From Candidatus Ethanoperedens thermophilum (GTDB taxonomy: Archaea > Halobacteriota > Methanosarcinia > Methanosarcinales > EX4572-44): DNA of 15,584 bases. The DNA lies in NCBI GenBank assembly GCA_012910725.1, contig WNEG01000016.1:1-15584 (forward strand), given 5' to 3'. Positions 1 through 6,499 of this stretch are shown piece after piece. Position numbers and translations under genes: made by a program. The notes under the pieces were generated by a model. That model worked only from the letters and a program-made list of their open reading frames with translations. It was not told the DNA's origin and did no database searches. Numbering within the stretch: the stretch's first letter is position 1; each line of letters starts with the position of its first letter.

Positions 1-1
1 T

Positions 2-130
2 TCGATTGTTAAAACAGGTCCGATGACTATAAAAAATGACTTGTTCAGGTTTGATGTATTTATTCTTCTTATTGAAGAATGGGTGAGACGTAAATTAAAA
101 GTCAAGTCTTCAGTGGGGTGTATCAGATGA
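2..130 (+). CDS. Possible 3' end of a gene cut by the window edge, product unknown
   Basis: One frame is open from the first bases to a TGA at 128-130, giving 42 residues that include FDVFILLIEEWVRRKLKVK, a hydrophobic stretch followed by a basic one. The other two forward frames close within the first 30 bases. I do not recognise the protein. An open frame of this length could arise by chance, so it may be non-coding. If real, it lies upstream of psmB on the same strand, separated by about 167 bases that contain their own promoter-like signal, so it need not be in the same operon. Confidence 0.25.
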   Translation, partial: SIVKTGPMTIKNDLFRFDVFILLIEEWVRRKLKVKSSVGCIR

Positions 131-197
131 ATGAATCAGTGAGGTTTTTTAGCGAAGTAGTGAAATTAGAAACATGAATTTCCGAGGTAGTTTGACG

Positions 198-224
198 GCT
201 TCAATGTAACAGCCCCGTTGAAGC
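198..224. repeat. Hairpin in the psmB upstream region
   Basis: Arms GCTTCAATG (198-206) and CGTTGAAGC (216-224) pair over 9 bases with one G-U wobble around a 9-base loop. No U-tract follows, so it is a poor terminator. It lies just before the TATA-like sequence at 231-238 and could be a protein-binding inverted repeat. Function is unknown. Confidence 0.35.
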
Positions 225-230
225 ACAAGC

Positions 231-297
231 TTTATATGACGTATGAATATACTATGTACTTGACTGATTTTTCTATTTTTATTTAGAGGTATGATGA
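231..297 (+). promoter_or_regulatory. Probable psmB promoter, U-rich leader and ribosome binding site
   Basis: A TATA-like TTTATATG sits at 231-238. Archaeal spacing would start the transcript near 257-262. The short leader then has two T5 runs (268-280), including TCTATTTTT, and a GAGGT Shine-Dalgarno at 286-290, 7 bases before the ATG at 298. The ATGs at 291 and 294 are out of frame, so the ribosome binding site and frame favour 298. Confidence 0.45.
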
Positions 298-930
298 ATG
301 GAAGATAATAAACAACTTAAAGGCACGACTACTATAGGTTTAGTGTGTGATGGCGGTGTGGTTTTGGCATCTGAGAGTAGAGCCACGATGGGCAATTTTA
401 TTGCAAGCCATGAAGCCAAGAAAGTGTATAAAATAGACAGGTTGGTTGGGATGACCACGGCTGGATCTGTCGGCGATTCCCAGCGTCTTGTTAAATGGAT
501 TCAGGTGGAATCTAAACTGTATCGGATGAGGTGTAATGCGTATATGACGGTTAAAGGCATTACTACGCTTCTTGCAAACATTTTAAGCGGCTCAAGGTAT
601 TATCCGTTTTTGGTTCAGCTTCTTGTTGGAGGCATAGATAAAAATGGAAGCTTCATATATTCACTTGATCCTTTGGGCGGCTTAATAGAAGAAAAAAAGG
701 CAGTAGCAACTGGGTCTGGTTCACCTTTCGCTTATGGCGTACTTGAAGATCGCTATGTTGAAGGTATGAGTATGGATGATGGTGTGGATCTTGCCATTAG
801 AGCACTTCATCAGGCAATGAAAAGAGATGCTGGGTCTGGCAATAACATCCTTGTTGTAAAAATTACTCCTGACGAGTATACAGAAATCGAAACCAGTTAC
901 ATAAAGGATACACAAAACAAGTTGAATTGA
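298..930 (+). CDS. psmB: Proteasome subunit beta (20S core, catalytic)
   Basis: This is the threonine protease of the archaeal 20S proteasome, which assembles with alpha rings and degrades unfolded proteins in the cytoplasm. The protein is 210 aa, normal for the family. A nine-residue propeptide ends in LKG, followed by TTTIGL, so autocatalytic cleavage would expose Thr10 as nucleophile. In mature numbering, the conserved Glu17 (ASES) and Lys33 (AKK) are present, as are the VQLLVGGID strand and the TGSGSPFAYGVLE segment. The ATG at 298 has a GAGGT site 7 bases upstream and gives the expected short propeptide. A hairpin and U-tract follow the stop, so fttA downstream may be partly uncoupled. 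No alpha-subunit gene is in the window. The identification is very secure. Confidence 0.96.
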   Translation: MEDNKQLKGTTTIGLVCDGGVVLASESRATMGNFIASHEAKKVYKIDRLVGMTTAGSVGDSQRLVKWIQVESKLYRMRCNAYMTVKGITTLLANILSGSRYYPFLVQLLVGGIDKNGSFIYSLDPLGGLIEEKKAVATGSGSPFAYGVLEDRYVEGMSMDDGVDLAIRALHQAMKRDAGSGNNILVVKITPDEYTEIETSYIKDTQNKLN

Positions 931-932
931 AT

Positions 933-985
933 GCAGATACAAAAAATAATTTGTATTTGCTTATTTATTTTTTTTATCTATTTTT
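933..985 (+). terminator. Hairpin plus U-tract between psmB and fttA
   Basis: Arms GCAGATACAAA (933-943) and TTTGTATTTGC (950-960) pair over 11 bases with one G-U wobble around a 6-base loop. Immediately after comes a T-rich tract (961-985) with an unbroken run of eight T at 968-975. Archaeal RNA polymerase and FttA both act at U-rich stretches, so termination or attenuation here is plausible. The tract lies directly before the fttA ribosome binding site (GAAGGAAG), so it is also the fttA 5' leader. Confidence 0.6.
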
Positions 986-997
986 GAAGGAAGTAAG

Positions 998-2908
998 ATG
1001 ATAATTGACGACATTTTAAACGAACTAAGAGCAGTAATTGAAGCGAAACTTCCTGCTGACGCAACCATATCTTCACTGGAATTTGAAGGTCCTGATGTGG
1101 TAGTGTATACTAAAGAACCAAGGAAATTCGCGGATAATGCAAATATCATACGTACTATTGCAAAAGGTATGCGAAAACGTATTGTTGTTAGACCAGATCC
1201 AAGTGTGTTGCTGGATCCTGAGGATGCGATAAAAAGAATAAAAAAGATCGTTCCCGAGGATGCTGGGATGACTAATTTTTATTTTAACGCTGACACTGGT
1301 GAATTGACAGTTGAAGCTGAGAAACCTGGGCTTGTTATTGGACGTTTTGGCACAACACTTCGAGAAATTATAAAGGAAGTTAGCTGGACACCCAATGTAG
1401 CAAGAACCCCGCCAATCAAATCAAATATAGTTGATAACATCAGACAACTGATGCGGACAAGTGTGGATGAACGAAAAACGTTTCTAAAAGCGATTGGGCG
1501 AAAAATTCACCAGGAATGTTCTTCAAAAGATCAGTGGGTGAGATTTACTGCTCTCGGGGGGGCAAGAGAGGTAGGACGAAGCTGTTTCTTGCTATCCACT
1601 CCAGAAAGCAGAGTGCTCATTGACTGTGGCGTCAGTATGAGTTTAGAAAATGGCGCTCCTTATTTATACGTTCCAGAGGTGAACCCGATCAGCCAGATAG
1701 ATGCAGTAGTAGTAACTCATGCTCATCTTGATCATAGTGGACTTGTGCCATTGTTATTTAAATATGAATATGACGGTCCAGTGTACTGCACTCCGCCCAC
1801 GCGTGATCTAATGGCACTGCTTCAATTAGATTATATTGATGTGTCAGCAAAAGAAGGAAATAAAATACCCTATGAATCCTCAATGGTGCGTGAGGAGCTA
1901 AAACACACAATTCCGCTTAACTATGGGGATGTAACAGATATAGCACCAGACATGAAATTGACATTACATAACAGTGGTCATATATTAGGTTCATCAGTCA
2001 CTCACTTTCACATTGGCGATGGTTTGTACAACGTGGCAATAACCGGGGACTTCAAATTTGAAAAAACAAGGCTCTTTGACGCCGCAACAAATGAATTTCC
2101 ACGATTGGAGGCGCTCGTGATGGAGTCAACTTATGGAGGGACTAGAGATTTCCAGACACCACGAAGAGATTCAGAACGAAATCTCCATGATGTTGTGAAA
2201 AGAACAGTGAGAAATAACGGCATTGTACTGATACCAGCGTTCTCGGTGGGACGCAGTCAGGAGGTAATGCTTGTTCTTGAAGAAGCTATGCGCAAAGGAA
2301 ACATTCCAGATGTACCAATCTATCTCGATGGCATGATATGGGAAGCTACTGCAATTCACACCACACATCCGGAATATCTGAACAGCGAGCTTAAAAATAT
2401 GATCTTTCGTAAAGGACGGAACCCTTTCTTATCCGAGTGTTTTGTGCAGGTCGACTCTTCTATCATGCGCTCAAAAATCATAGAAGAGAGAAAGCCAGCA
2501 GTCATATTATCCACTTCTGGTATGTTAAATGGCGGTCCTATTATGGAATATCTTAGAAACCTTGGACCTGATGAGGAGAACACACTTGTGTTTGTAGGGT
2601 ACCAGGCTGAAGGAACTCTTGGACGGCGCATACAGAAGGGATGGAAAGAAGTACCAACAAATGCAGAAAATGGCAGAACCGGCACAATAAAAATCAACTT
2701 AAATGTAGAAACTATTGACGGATTTTCAGGACATTCTGACCGTAAACAGTTAATAGACTACGTTAGGAAAATGCAGCCAAAACCACAGTTAATACTGACA
2801 GAGCACGGGGATGAAAAAAGTTGTATTGATCTTGCGAATGGCCTATACAAAAGAACTCATATTGAAGCAAGAGCGATGATCAACCTTGAAACAGTTCGCT
2901 TGATATAG
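998..2908 (+). CDS. fttA: Transcription termination factor FttA / aCPSF1 (KH-MBL-beta-CASP ribonuclease)
   Basis: This archaeal homologue of the CPSF73 cleavage factor cuts nascent RNA at U-rich sites and terminates transcription. The protein is 636 aa, the usual full length. Two KH-like RNA-binding regions occupy roughly residues 1-170, with a GRFG loop at 115-118. A metallo-beta-lactamase domain follows: HAHLDH at 241-246, SGH at 326-328 and GDF at 350-352 supply zinc ligands. The beta-CASP part shows motif A MEST (375-378), motif B in FSGHSD (His579) and motif C in TEHGD (His603). All catalytic motifs are intact. GAAGGAAG lies a few bases before the ATG, and the MIIDDILNEL start is typical. 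It is preceded by a U-rich leader of the kind this enzyme recognises. The methyltransferase gene follows after 22 bases. Confidence 0.95.
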   Translation: MIIDDILNELRAVIEAKLPADATISSLEFEGPDVVVYTKEPRKFADNANIIRTIAKGMRKRIVVRPDPSVLLDPEDAIKRIKKIVPEDAGMTNFYFNADTGELTVEAEKPGLVIGRFGTTLREIIKEVSWTPNVARTPPIKSNIVDNIRQLMRTSVDERKTFLKAIGRKIHQECSSKDQWVRFTALGGAREVGRSCFLLSTPESRVLIDCGVSMSLENGAPYLYVPEVNPISQIDAVVVTHAHLDHSGLVPLLFKYEYDGPVYCTPPTRDLMALLQLDYIDVSAKEGNKIPYESSMVREELKHTIPLNYGDVTDIAPDMKLTLHNSGHILGSSVTHFHIGDGLYNVAITGDFKFEKTRLFDAATNEFPRLEALVMESTYGGTRDFQTPRRDSERNLHDVVKRTVRNNGIVLIPAFSVGRSQEVMLVLEEAMRKGNIPDVPIYLDGMIWEATAIHTTHPEYLNSELKNMIFRKGRNPFLSECFVQVDSSIMRSKIIEERKPAVILSTSGMLNGGPIMEYLRNLGPDEENTLVFVGYQAEGTLGRRIQKGWKEVPTNAENGRTGTIKINLNVETIDGFSGHSDRKQLIDYVRKMQPKPQLILTEHGDEKSCIDLANGLYKRTHIEARAMINLETVRLI

Positions 2909-2930
2909 TAGCTGTGCTTCCATTCGACTG

Positions 2931-3530
2931 ATGAAAAAAAAGAAGCTTGAAATTCTTCTTGAACAAGTAACTGGTTTTAAAGAACCTGATGTTACAAAAG
3001 AACAGTATAAAACTCCAGCGACGATTGCTTCTGAACTGCTCTACTTTGCTTATATGAACGAAGAACTTGACGGTACTGTTTTTGATCTTGGATGTGGTAC
3101 GGGAATCCTCGGGATTGGTGCAGAACTTCTTGGCGCACAGAGAGTCATAGGGGTTGATAGCGATATAAAAGCAATACACACAGCACAGCAAAACGCAGCT
3201 TCTTTGAACTGCAAAAATATTGATTTTGTCTGTTGTGACATGAACCAATTCTGTGGAAGCGCAGACACAACTATTATGAACCCGCCATTTGGAGCGCAGG
3301 TTAAAGGCAGTGACCGCATTTTTTTAAAAAAGGCGGGGGAAGCAAGTAATGTCATCTACTCGATACACAATAAAGGCAGTGCAAGGTTCGTGCAAAACTA
3401 TATTGCAGCTTCTACCATAACAAATATAAAAAAAGTAAAATTTATAATACCATATACTTTCAAGTTTCACACAAAAGAGCAAAAACTGATTGATGCAGAA
3501 ATATACAGAATAGAGGTTGCAAGGCCATAA
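2931..3530 (+). CDS. METTL5-like class I SAM-dependent methyltransferase (probable RNA N6-adenine)
   Basis: The protein is 199 aa with a Rossmann methyltransferase core. The SAM-binding loop is FDLGCGTG at 51-58, an acidic GVDSD follows at 74-78, and the catalytic NPPF of N6-adenine methyltransferases is at 117-120. The N-terminal LEQVTGFKEPDVTKEQYKTP (6-29 region) resembles the archaeal/eukaryotic METTL5 group, whose human member methylates 18S rRNA. Assignment to that group is from family knowledge; the RNA target here is inferred. It follows fttA by 22 bases on the same strand, with no obvious terminator between, so co-transcription is likely. No strong Shine-Dalgarno precedes the ATG. DNA methylation is less likely because there is no target-recognition domain or restriction partner. 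Confidence 0.8.
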   Translation: MKKKKLEILLEQVTGFKEPDVTKEQYKTPATIASELLYFAYMNEELDGTVFDLGCGTGILGIGAELLGAQRVIGVDSDIKAIHTAQQNAASLNCKNIDFVCCDMNQFCGSADTTIMNPPFGAQVKGSDRIFLKKAGEASNVIYSIHNKGSARFVQNYIAASTITNIKKVKFIIPYTFKFHTKEQKLIDAEIYRIEVARP

Positions 3531-3582
3531 ACAATTATACGCCACAACAACCAATGGATAGTCTATGAGTAGCAATGACGAC

Positions 3583-3669
3583 ATGATTAATCATAACTTC
3601 CACAGCGTCGAGTCAGGGAACTAAAAATGGAGTAAACTATTTTACTGGGAATTCCTTTACATTAAGGAA
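3583..3669 (+). promoter_or_regulatory. Two palindromes upstream of the leuD-like gene, possible operators
   Basis: The 173-base gap before leuD holds a perfect 12-base palindrome ATGATTAATCAT (3583-3594). Further down is GGAATTCC (3648-3655), whose right half begins an inverted repeat TTCCTT/AAGGAA with a 6-base centre (3652-3669). Such symmetry suits dimeric regulators. I see no convincing TATA box, and the regulator is unknown. The GGAA/TTCC order and spacing do not match the published NrpR operator. Confidence 0.3.
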
Positions 3670-3703
3670 AACTCTAAATCCAACAAAAATAAAAGAAGTA
3701 AAC

Positions 3704-4186
3704 ATGTCACCAATTATACATGGTAAAATATGGCGCTTTGCTGACAACATCGACACCGACCTTATTATACCAGGAAAATACCTTCGCACAACCGATATGA
3801 GTGTCTTTGCTTCGCACGTCATGGAGGGGATAGATCCCGAGTTTTCAAAAAGAGTCACAAAAAATGATATCATTGTGGCAGGCAAAAATTTTGGATGCGG
3901 CTCATCCAGGGAACAGGCACCTCTTGCACTAAAACATGCTGGCATTGGGTGTGTGGTGGCTGAAAGCTTTGCACGCATCTTTTTTCGAAATTCCATAAAC
4001 GTGGGTCTGCCGATTATAGAAGCAGTGGTAGATTGCAAAAATTATGATGTTGCAAGCGTTAATGTTGAAAAGGGGACTGTAACATGCAGGGGAAAAACAT
4101 ACCACGGAATAAAACTTCCAGGCTTTCTCCTGACAATCTTACTTGATGGAGGACTGATCCAGCATCGAAGGAAACAAAAGCAATGA
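3704..4186 (+). CDS. 3-isopropylmalate dehydratase / homoaconitase small subunit (LeuD/AksE family)
   Basis: This is the small (swivel-domain) subunit of an aconitase-family hydro-lyase that partners a separate [4Fe-4S] large subunit not in the window. The protein is 160 aa, normal for the archaeal group. It shows GKIWRFADNIDTDLIIPGKY at 7-26, GCGSSRE at 64-70 and FARIFFRNSINVGLP at 89-103. The substrate-specificity loop reads YLRT at 26-29. From my knowledge of the Methanocaldococcus enzymes, YLRT marks homoaconitase (AksE, 2-oxosuberate for coenzyme B), whereas isopropylmalate isomerase has YLVY or similar. The gene may therefore be aksE rather than leuD, so I leave the symbol blank. Its stop overlaps the next start as ATGA, implying translational coupling. 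Confidence 0.9.
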   Translation: MSPIIHGKIWRFADNIDTDLIIPGKYLRTTDMSVFASHVMEGIDPEFSKRVTKNDIIVAGKNFGCGSSREQAPLALKHAGIGCVVAESFARIFFRNSINVGLPIIEAVVDCKNYDVASVNVEKGTVTCRGKTYHGIKLPGFLLTILLDGGLIQHRRKQKQ

Positions 4187-5040
4187 TATTTCCCCAGGAC
4201 TACAAATATGTAGGCATTACTGATACTCCACCACAAAAAGGAGGTGTGATATACTTTTCTACACAGTATCTTATTGTAGAGACAACAGAGGGAGAACATA
4301 CAGACTACCAGATATATCTGGTCAAAAACAATGGCAAAGGACTCCTTCGAACGATAACTGATATAACACTGCTTGCAGATAAACACCAGATTGCTGTACT
4401 GAATGAAACTGTTGACTCCTGCAACTTCGGAGTCCTTGTTAAAAAAGCCCAGAAACTATGCAGCAGCCAGATTAATACCGTAATCATAACCGCAAGAGAT
4501 AGACACACCACTTTCATTCATAAACCAGATATAAATCAGCTCTTTGAAATAGAGATAATCGACATCGTACCTCCCAATCCTCCGTGGCTTATCTACACGA
4601 CACGACGCTTGTACGCGGCTGGCGTGTGGAGCAGACTTCCAATCTGCTTCAGTGAAAAAGAGATAGATCTGACACAATTCGAAGACAAAAACACGATGTT
4701 TCCATGCAGTTCATCAGGGCTGAAGGGTACGTACCTTGATGCTGCAAAAAGCACACCAGATGATACAACTTTAGTAGGCTGTGACATTTCTTACCAGATA
4801 TTCAACATTGAATTTACAAACAAACTGAAAAAACACATCAATACCTGCCCACTGAAAAAAAAACTCTATATGCCAACAAAACCATTTATCACAAGATGCT
4901 GCCAGTCAGAAAAAATCGGGCTTACAACAGTCAACAACATGCCCGGCGTAATAGTCCACTGGGGCGCGTCAGAATACGATGTAATAGAGGCAGTAAGACA
5001 CCTCTATATAACCTGCAAAGCTACGCTTTACAGAGCATAA
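4183..5040 (+). CDS. Conserved cysteine-rich protein of the leuD-leuB cluster (DUF7714-like), function unknown
   Basis: The protein is 285 aa, soluble in appearance, with no signal peptide or membrane segment. I believe it belongs to the family labelled DUF7714, found between leuD- and leuB-like genes in Methanosarcinales, but I cannot verify the number. Nine cysteines stand out: C80, C93, C155, C175 (FPCSSSGL), C200 (VGCDIS), C222 (NTCPL), C239-C240 (TRCCQSEK) and C278. The later ones sit in glycine- and polar-rich motifs that could bind metal or a cluster. Its ATG overlaps the upstream stop, so it is translated with the small subunit. The last 11 codons form the first copy of the tandem repeat at 5008-5284, and the stop TAA is embedded in an ATAA that may once have been ATGA. 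No reaction can be assigned. Confidence 0.75.
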   Translation: MIFPQDYKYVGITDTPPQKGGVIYFSTQYLIVETTEGEHTDYQIYLVKNNGKGLLRTITDITLLADKHQIAVLNETVDSCNFGVLVKKAQKLCSSQINTVIITARDRHTTFIHKPDINQLFEIEIIDIVPPNPPWLIYTTRRLYAAGVWSRLPICFSEKEIDLTQFEDKNTMFPCSSSGLKGTYLDAAKSTPDDTTLVGCDISYQIFNIEFTNKLKKHINTCPLKKKLYMPTKPFITRCCQSEKIGLTTVNNMPGVIVHWGASEYDVIEAVRHLYITCKATLYRA

Positions 5041-5079
5041 AAATCGCAGCAGTCGAAGGTGACGGTATAGGTGATATGG

Positions 5080-5163
5080 ATGGCATATAACCTGCAAAGC
5101 GCAGCTTTACAGATTGCAGTAGTCGAAGGTGATGGTATAGATAATATATTGAGATGGTATTGA
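5080..5163 (+). pseudogene. Truncated duplicate of the leuB 5' end (27-codon ORF)
   Basis: ATG at 5080 opens a 27-residue frame beginning MAYNLQSAALQIAVVEGDGI, identical to the first 20 residues of the LeuB frame that starts at 5224. It then runs into unrelated codons and stops at 5161-5163. AGGTGAT at 5069-5075 could serve as its Shine-Dalgarno. The stop overlaps the next ATG as TGATG. It may be translated as a leader peptide or be a duplication relic. Confidence 0.45.
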
Positions 5164-5234
5164 TGGTACATAACCTGCAAAGCGCAGCTTTACAGATTGC
5201 AGTAGTCGAAGGTGATAACATTGATGGCATATAA
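5163..5234 (+). pseudogene. Second truncated duplicate of the leuB 5' end (23-codon ORF)
   Basis: ATG at 5163 shares a base with the stop of the preceding small frame and encodes MVHNLQSAALQIAVVEGDNI plus three residues. It stops at 5232-5234, just past the leuB ATG at 5224, which it overlaps in another frame. Its AAGGTGAT (5209-5216) encodes the E-G-D of the nucleotide loop and also sits 7 bases before the leuB ATG, where it would act as the leuB Shine-Dalgarno. Confidence 0.42.
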
Positions 5235-6264
5235 CCTGCAAAGCGCAGCTTTACAGATTGCAGTAGTTGAAGGTGATGGTATAGGACGTGAAGTAATACC
5301 AGAAGCCGTGAAAATTATCAAAATCCTTGAACCAGACTTTGAGCTTGTACCAGTCGAGATTGGATGTGATAAATGGGAGCGCACAGGCACAGCAATAAGT
5401 AAAGAAGATCTTGATTTGATGCACGAGTGTACATGCACACTTCTTGGAGCTGTTACAACACCACCCGACCCAAATTATAAAAGTGTGCTTCTTCAAATAC
5501 GAAAGGAATTTGATCTATACGCTAACATCAGGCCTTACAAATACTACCAGATAAAGAGTTCACCATACCAACCAACAAAACCATTTGAGTTTATCATCGT
5601 GCGTGAGAACACGGAAGGTCTCTACAGCGGTATAGAAAAAATAACGAAAGATGAAGCCACAACAACACGACTGTTAACACGCAAGGGGTGTGAACGCATA
5701 GCAAACATCGCATGCAAGATAGCAGCGCAAGAAAATACAGACATAACAATAGCACACAAAGCAAACGTACTCAAATCTGATGTGTTTTTCAGAAATATTG
5801 CAGCACAGGCAGCAGTCCAGCATAATATCGTCTACAACGAAGTCTATATCGATGCCATGGCATACCACCTGGTACTGCATCCACAAAACTACCATGTGAT
5901 CGTAACCACGAATCTCTTTGGAGACATCCTCAGTGACCTTGCGGCAGCACTGATAGGCGGACTTGGCTTATGCCCGAGTGCCAATATCTCAGAGAGCTAT
6001 GCACTGTTTGAACCAGTTCACGGCAGTGCACCAGATATTGCAGGATGTAATATTGCAAACCCGATGGCTGCAATACTCAGCACAAAAATGATGTGTGAAT
6101 GGCTCGGCAAACATGAAAGCGCAGCAATCATCCAGCAGGCAGTTGAGTATGCAATAGTGCACCAGATTGTTACACCAGATCTCGGTGGTGTATACACAAC
6201 AACACAGGTTACAGAAGCAATAATAAAATATATCAAGAGCTGCACACTCCGTGTGCAGAAATAA
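5224..6264 (+). CDS. 3-isopropylmalate / homoisocitrate (threo-isocitrate) dehydrogenase family, LeuB/AksF-like
   Basis: An NAD(P)-dependent beta-decarboxylating dehydrogenase acting after the hydro-lyase encoded upstream, giving 2-oxoisocaproate (leucine) or a longer 2-oxoacid (coenzyme B). The protein is 346 aa from the ATG at 5224. It has VEGDGIG at 15-21, YANIRP at 99-104, VRENTEGLYSG at 126-136, AHKANVLK at 177-184, YIDAMA at 208-213, NLFGDILSDLAA at 230-241 and EPVHGSAPDIAG at 263-274. The metal and substrate residues are intact. Family members usually start directly at M-x-IAVVEGDGIG, so residues 1-11 are an extension derived from the tandem repeat. The last residues CTLRVQK are encoded by a perfect hairpin repeat. 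An in-frame GTG at 5212 is a less likely start. Sequence alone does not separate LeuB from AksF; the YLRT loop of the partner subunit favours the latter. Confidence 0.92.
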   Translation: MAYNLQSAALQIAVVEGDGIGREVIPEAVKIIKILEPDFELVPVEIGCDKWERTGTAISKEDLDLMHECTCTLLGAVTTPPDPNYKSVLLQIRKEFDLYANIRPYKYYQIKSSPYQPTKPFEFIIVRENTEGLYSGIEKITKDEATTTRLLTRKGCERIANIACKIAAQENTDITIAHKANVLKSDVFFRNIAAQAAVQHNIVYNEVYIDAMAYHLVLHPQNYHVIVTTNLFGDILSDLAAALIGGLGLCPSANISESYALFEPVHGSAPDIAGCNIANPMAAILSTKMMCEWLGKHESAAIIQQAVEYAIVHQIVTPDLGGVYTTTQVTEAIIKYIKSCTLRVQK

Positions 6265-6440
6265 CTCTTGATTGTGCAAGTACTACCACAACCTGAGCAG
6301 AAAATAACTCTTGATTGCGCAAGCACTGCACACCTTCGTTGTGCAGAAAATAACTCTTGATTACGAAGTAATCAAGTTGCGAAGCAATCGAGTGCAGAAA
6401 ATAACTCTTGATTGTAACTCTTGATTACGAAGTAATCAAG
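6240..6440. repeat. Array of short hairpin repeats between convergent leuB and apgM
   Basis: The unit GCAGAAAATAACTCTTGATT occurs at 6297-6316, 6343-6362 and 6394-6413, with a one-base-shorter copy at 6255-6273 and a partial at 6415-6426. Between units are hairpins: CTGCACAC/GTGTGCAG (6240-6258, loop TCC), CTGCACA/TGTGCAG (6326-6346), and CTTGATTAC/GTAATCAAG around GAA twice (6356-6376 and 6420-6440). The first hairpin lies inside the leuB reading frame and the first unit spans its stop. Unit spacing of 42-51 bases and palindromic spacers do not fit CRISPR. It may terminate transcription from one or both sides or be a small palindromic repeat family. Confidence 0.85.
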
Positions 6441-6499
6441 TGCGCAGCAATCAAGTGCGTTCACACTTCCCTATACGTTAAGTAACAGTTAATACAGGG

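Larger units (their letters stand above)
5008..5284 (+). repeat. Four tandem copies of the DUF7714-leuB gene junction
   Basis: Copies begin at 5008, 5087, 5170 and 5231, each with ATAACCTGCAAAGC. Copies 2 and 4 run 54 bases to GGTATAG and differ by one base. Copy 3 matches copy 2 for its first 47 bases. Copy 1 carries 9 extra bases (AGCATAAAA), including the upstream gene's stop. In one frame the unit encodes the C-terminus of the upstream protein; in another it encodes the LeuB start IAVVEGDGI. Each unit also has a small hairpin, AAAGC/GCTTT, around GCA or TAC. Copy starts are 79, 83 and 61 bases apart. The duplication is plain in the sequence; its effect on expression is inferred. Confidence 0.92.

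Noticed and set aside
2356..2697. 113-codon minus-strand ORF
   Set aside because: It is antisense to the conserved beta-CASP domain of fttA.
3648..3669. NrpR operator (GGAA-N6-TTCC)
   Set aside because: The half-sites are in the wrong order and spacing for the published operator, although nrpR is in the window.
4896..5090. 64-codon plus-strand ORF ending in an EGDGIG motif
   Set aside because: Most of it is the 3' part of the DUF7714-like gene in another frame. Only its end matches LeuB, which is the relic leuB start of repeat copy 1, so it is not a separate gene.
5008..5284. CRISPR or iteron origin
   Set aside because: The repeat is made of coding sequence from the gene junction, so a tandem duplication explains it better.
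6255..6426. CRISPR-like repeat pattern
   Set aside because: Units are 20 bases with 22-31 bases between them, the intervening sequences are themselves palindromic and repeated, and no cas gene is present.
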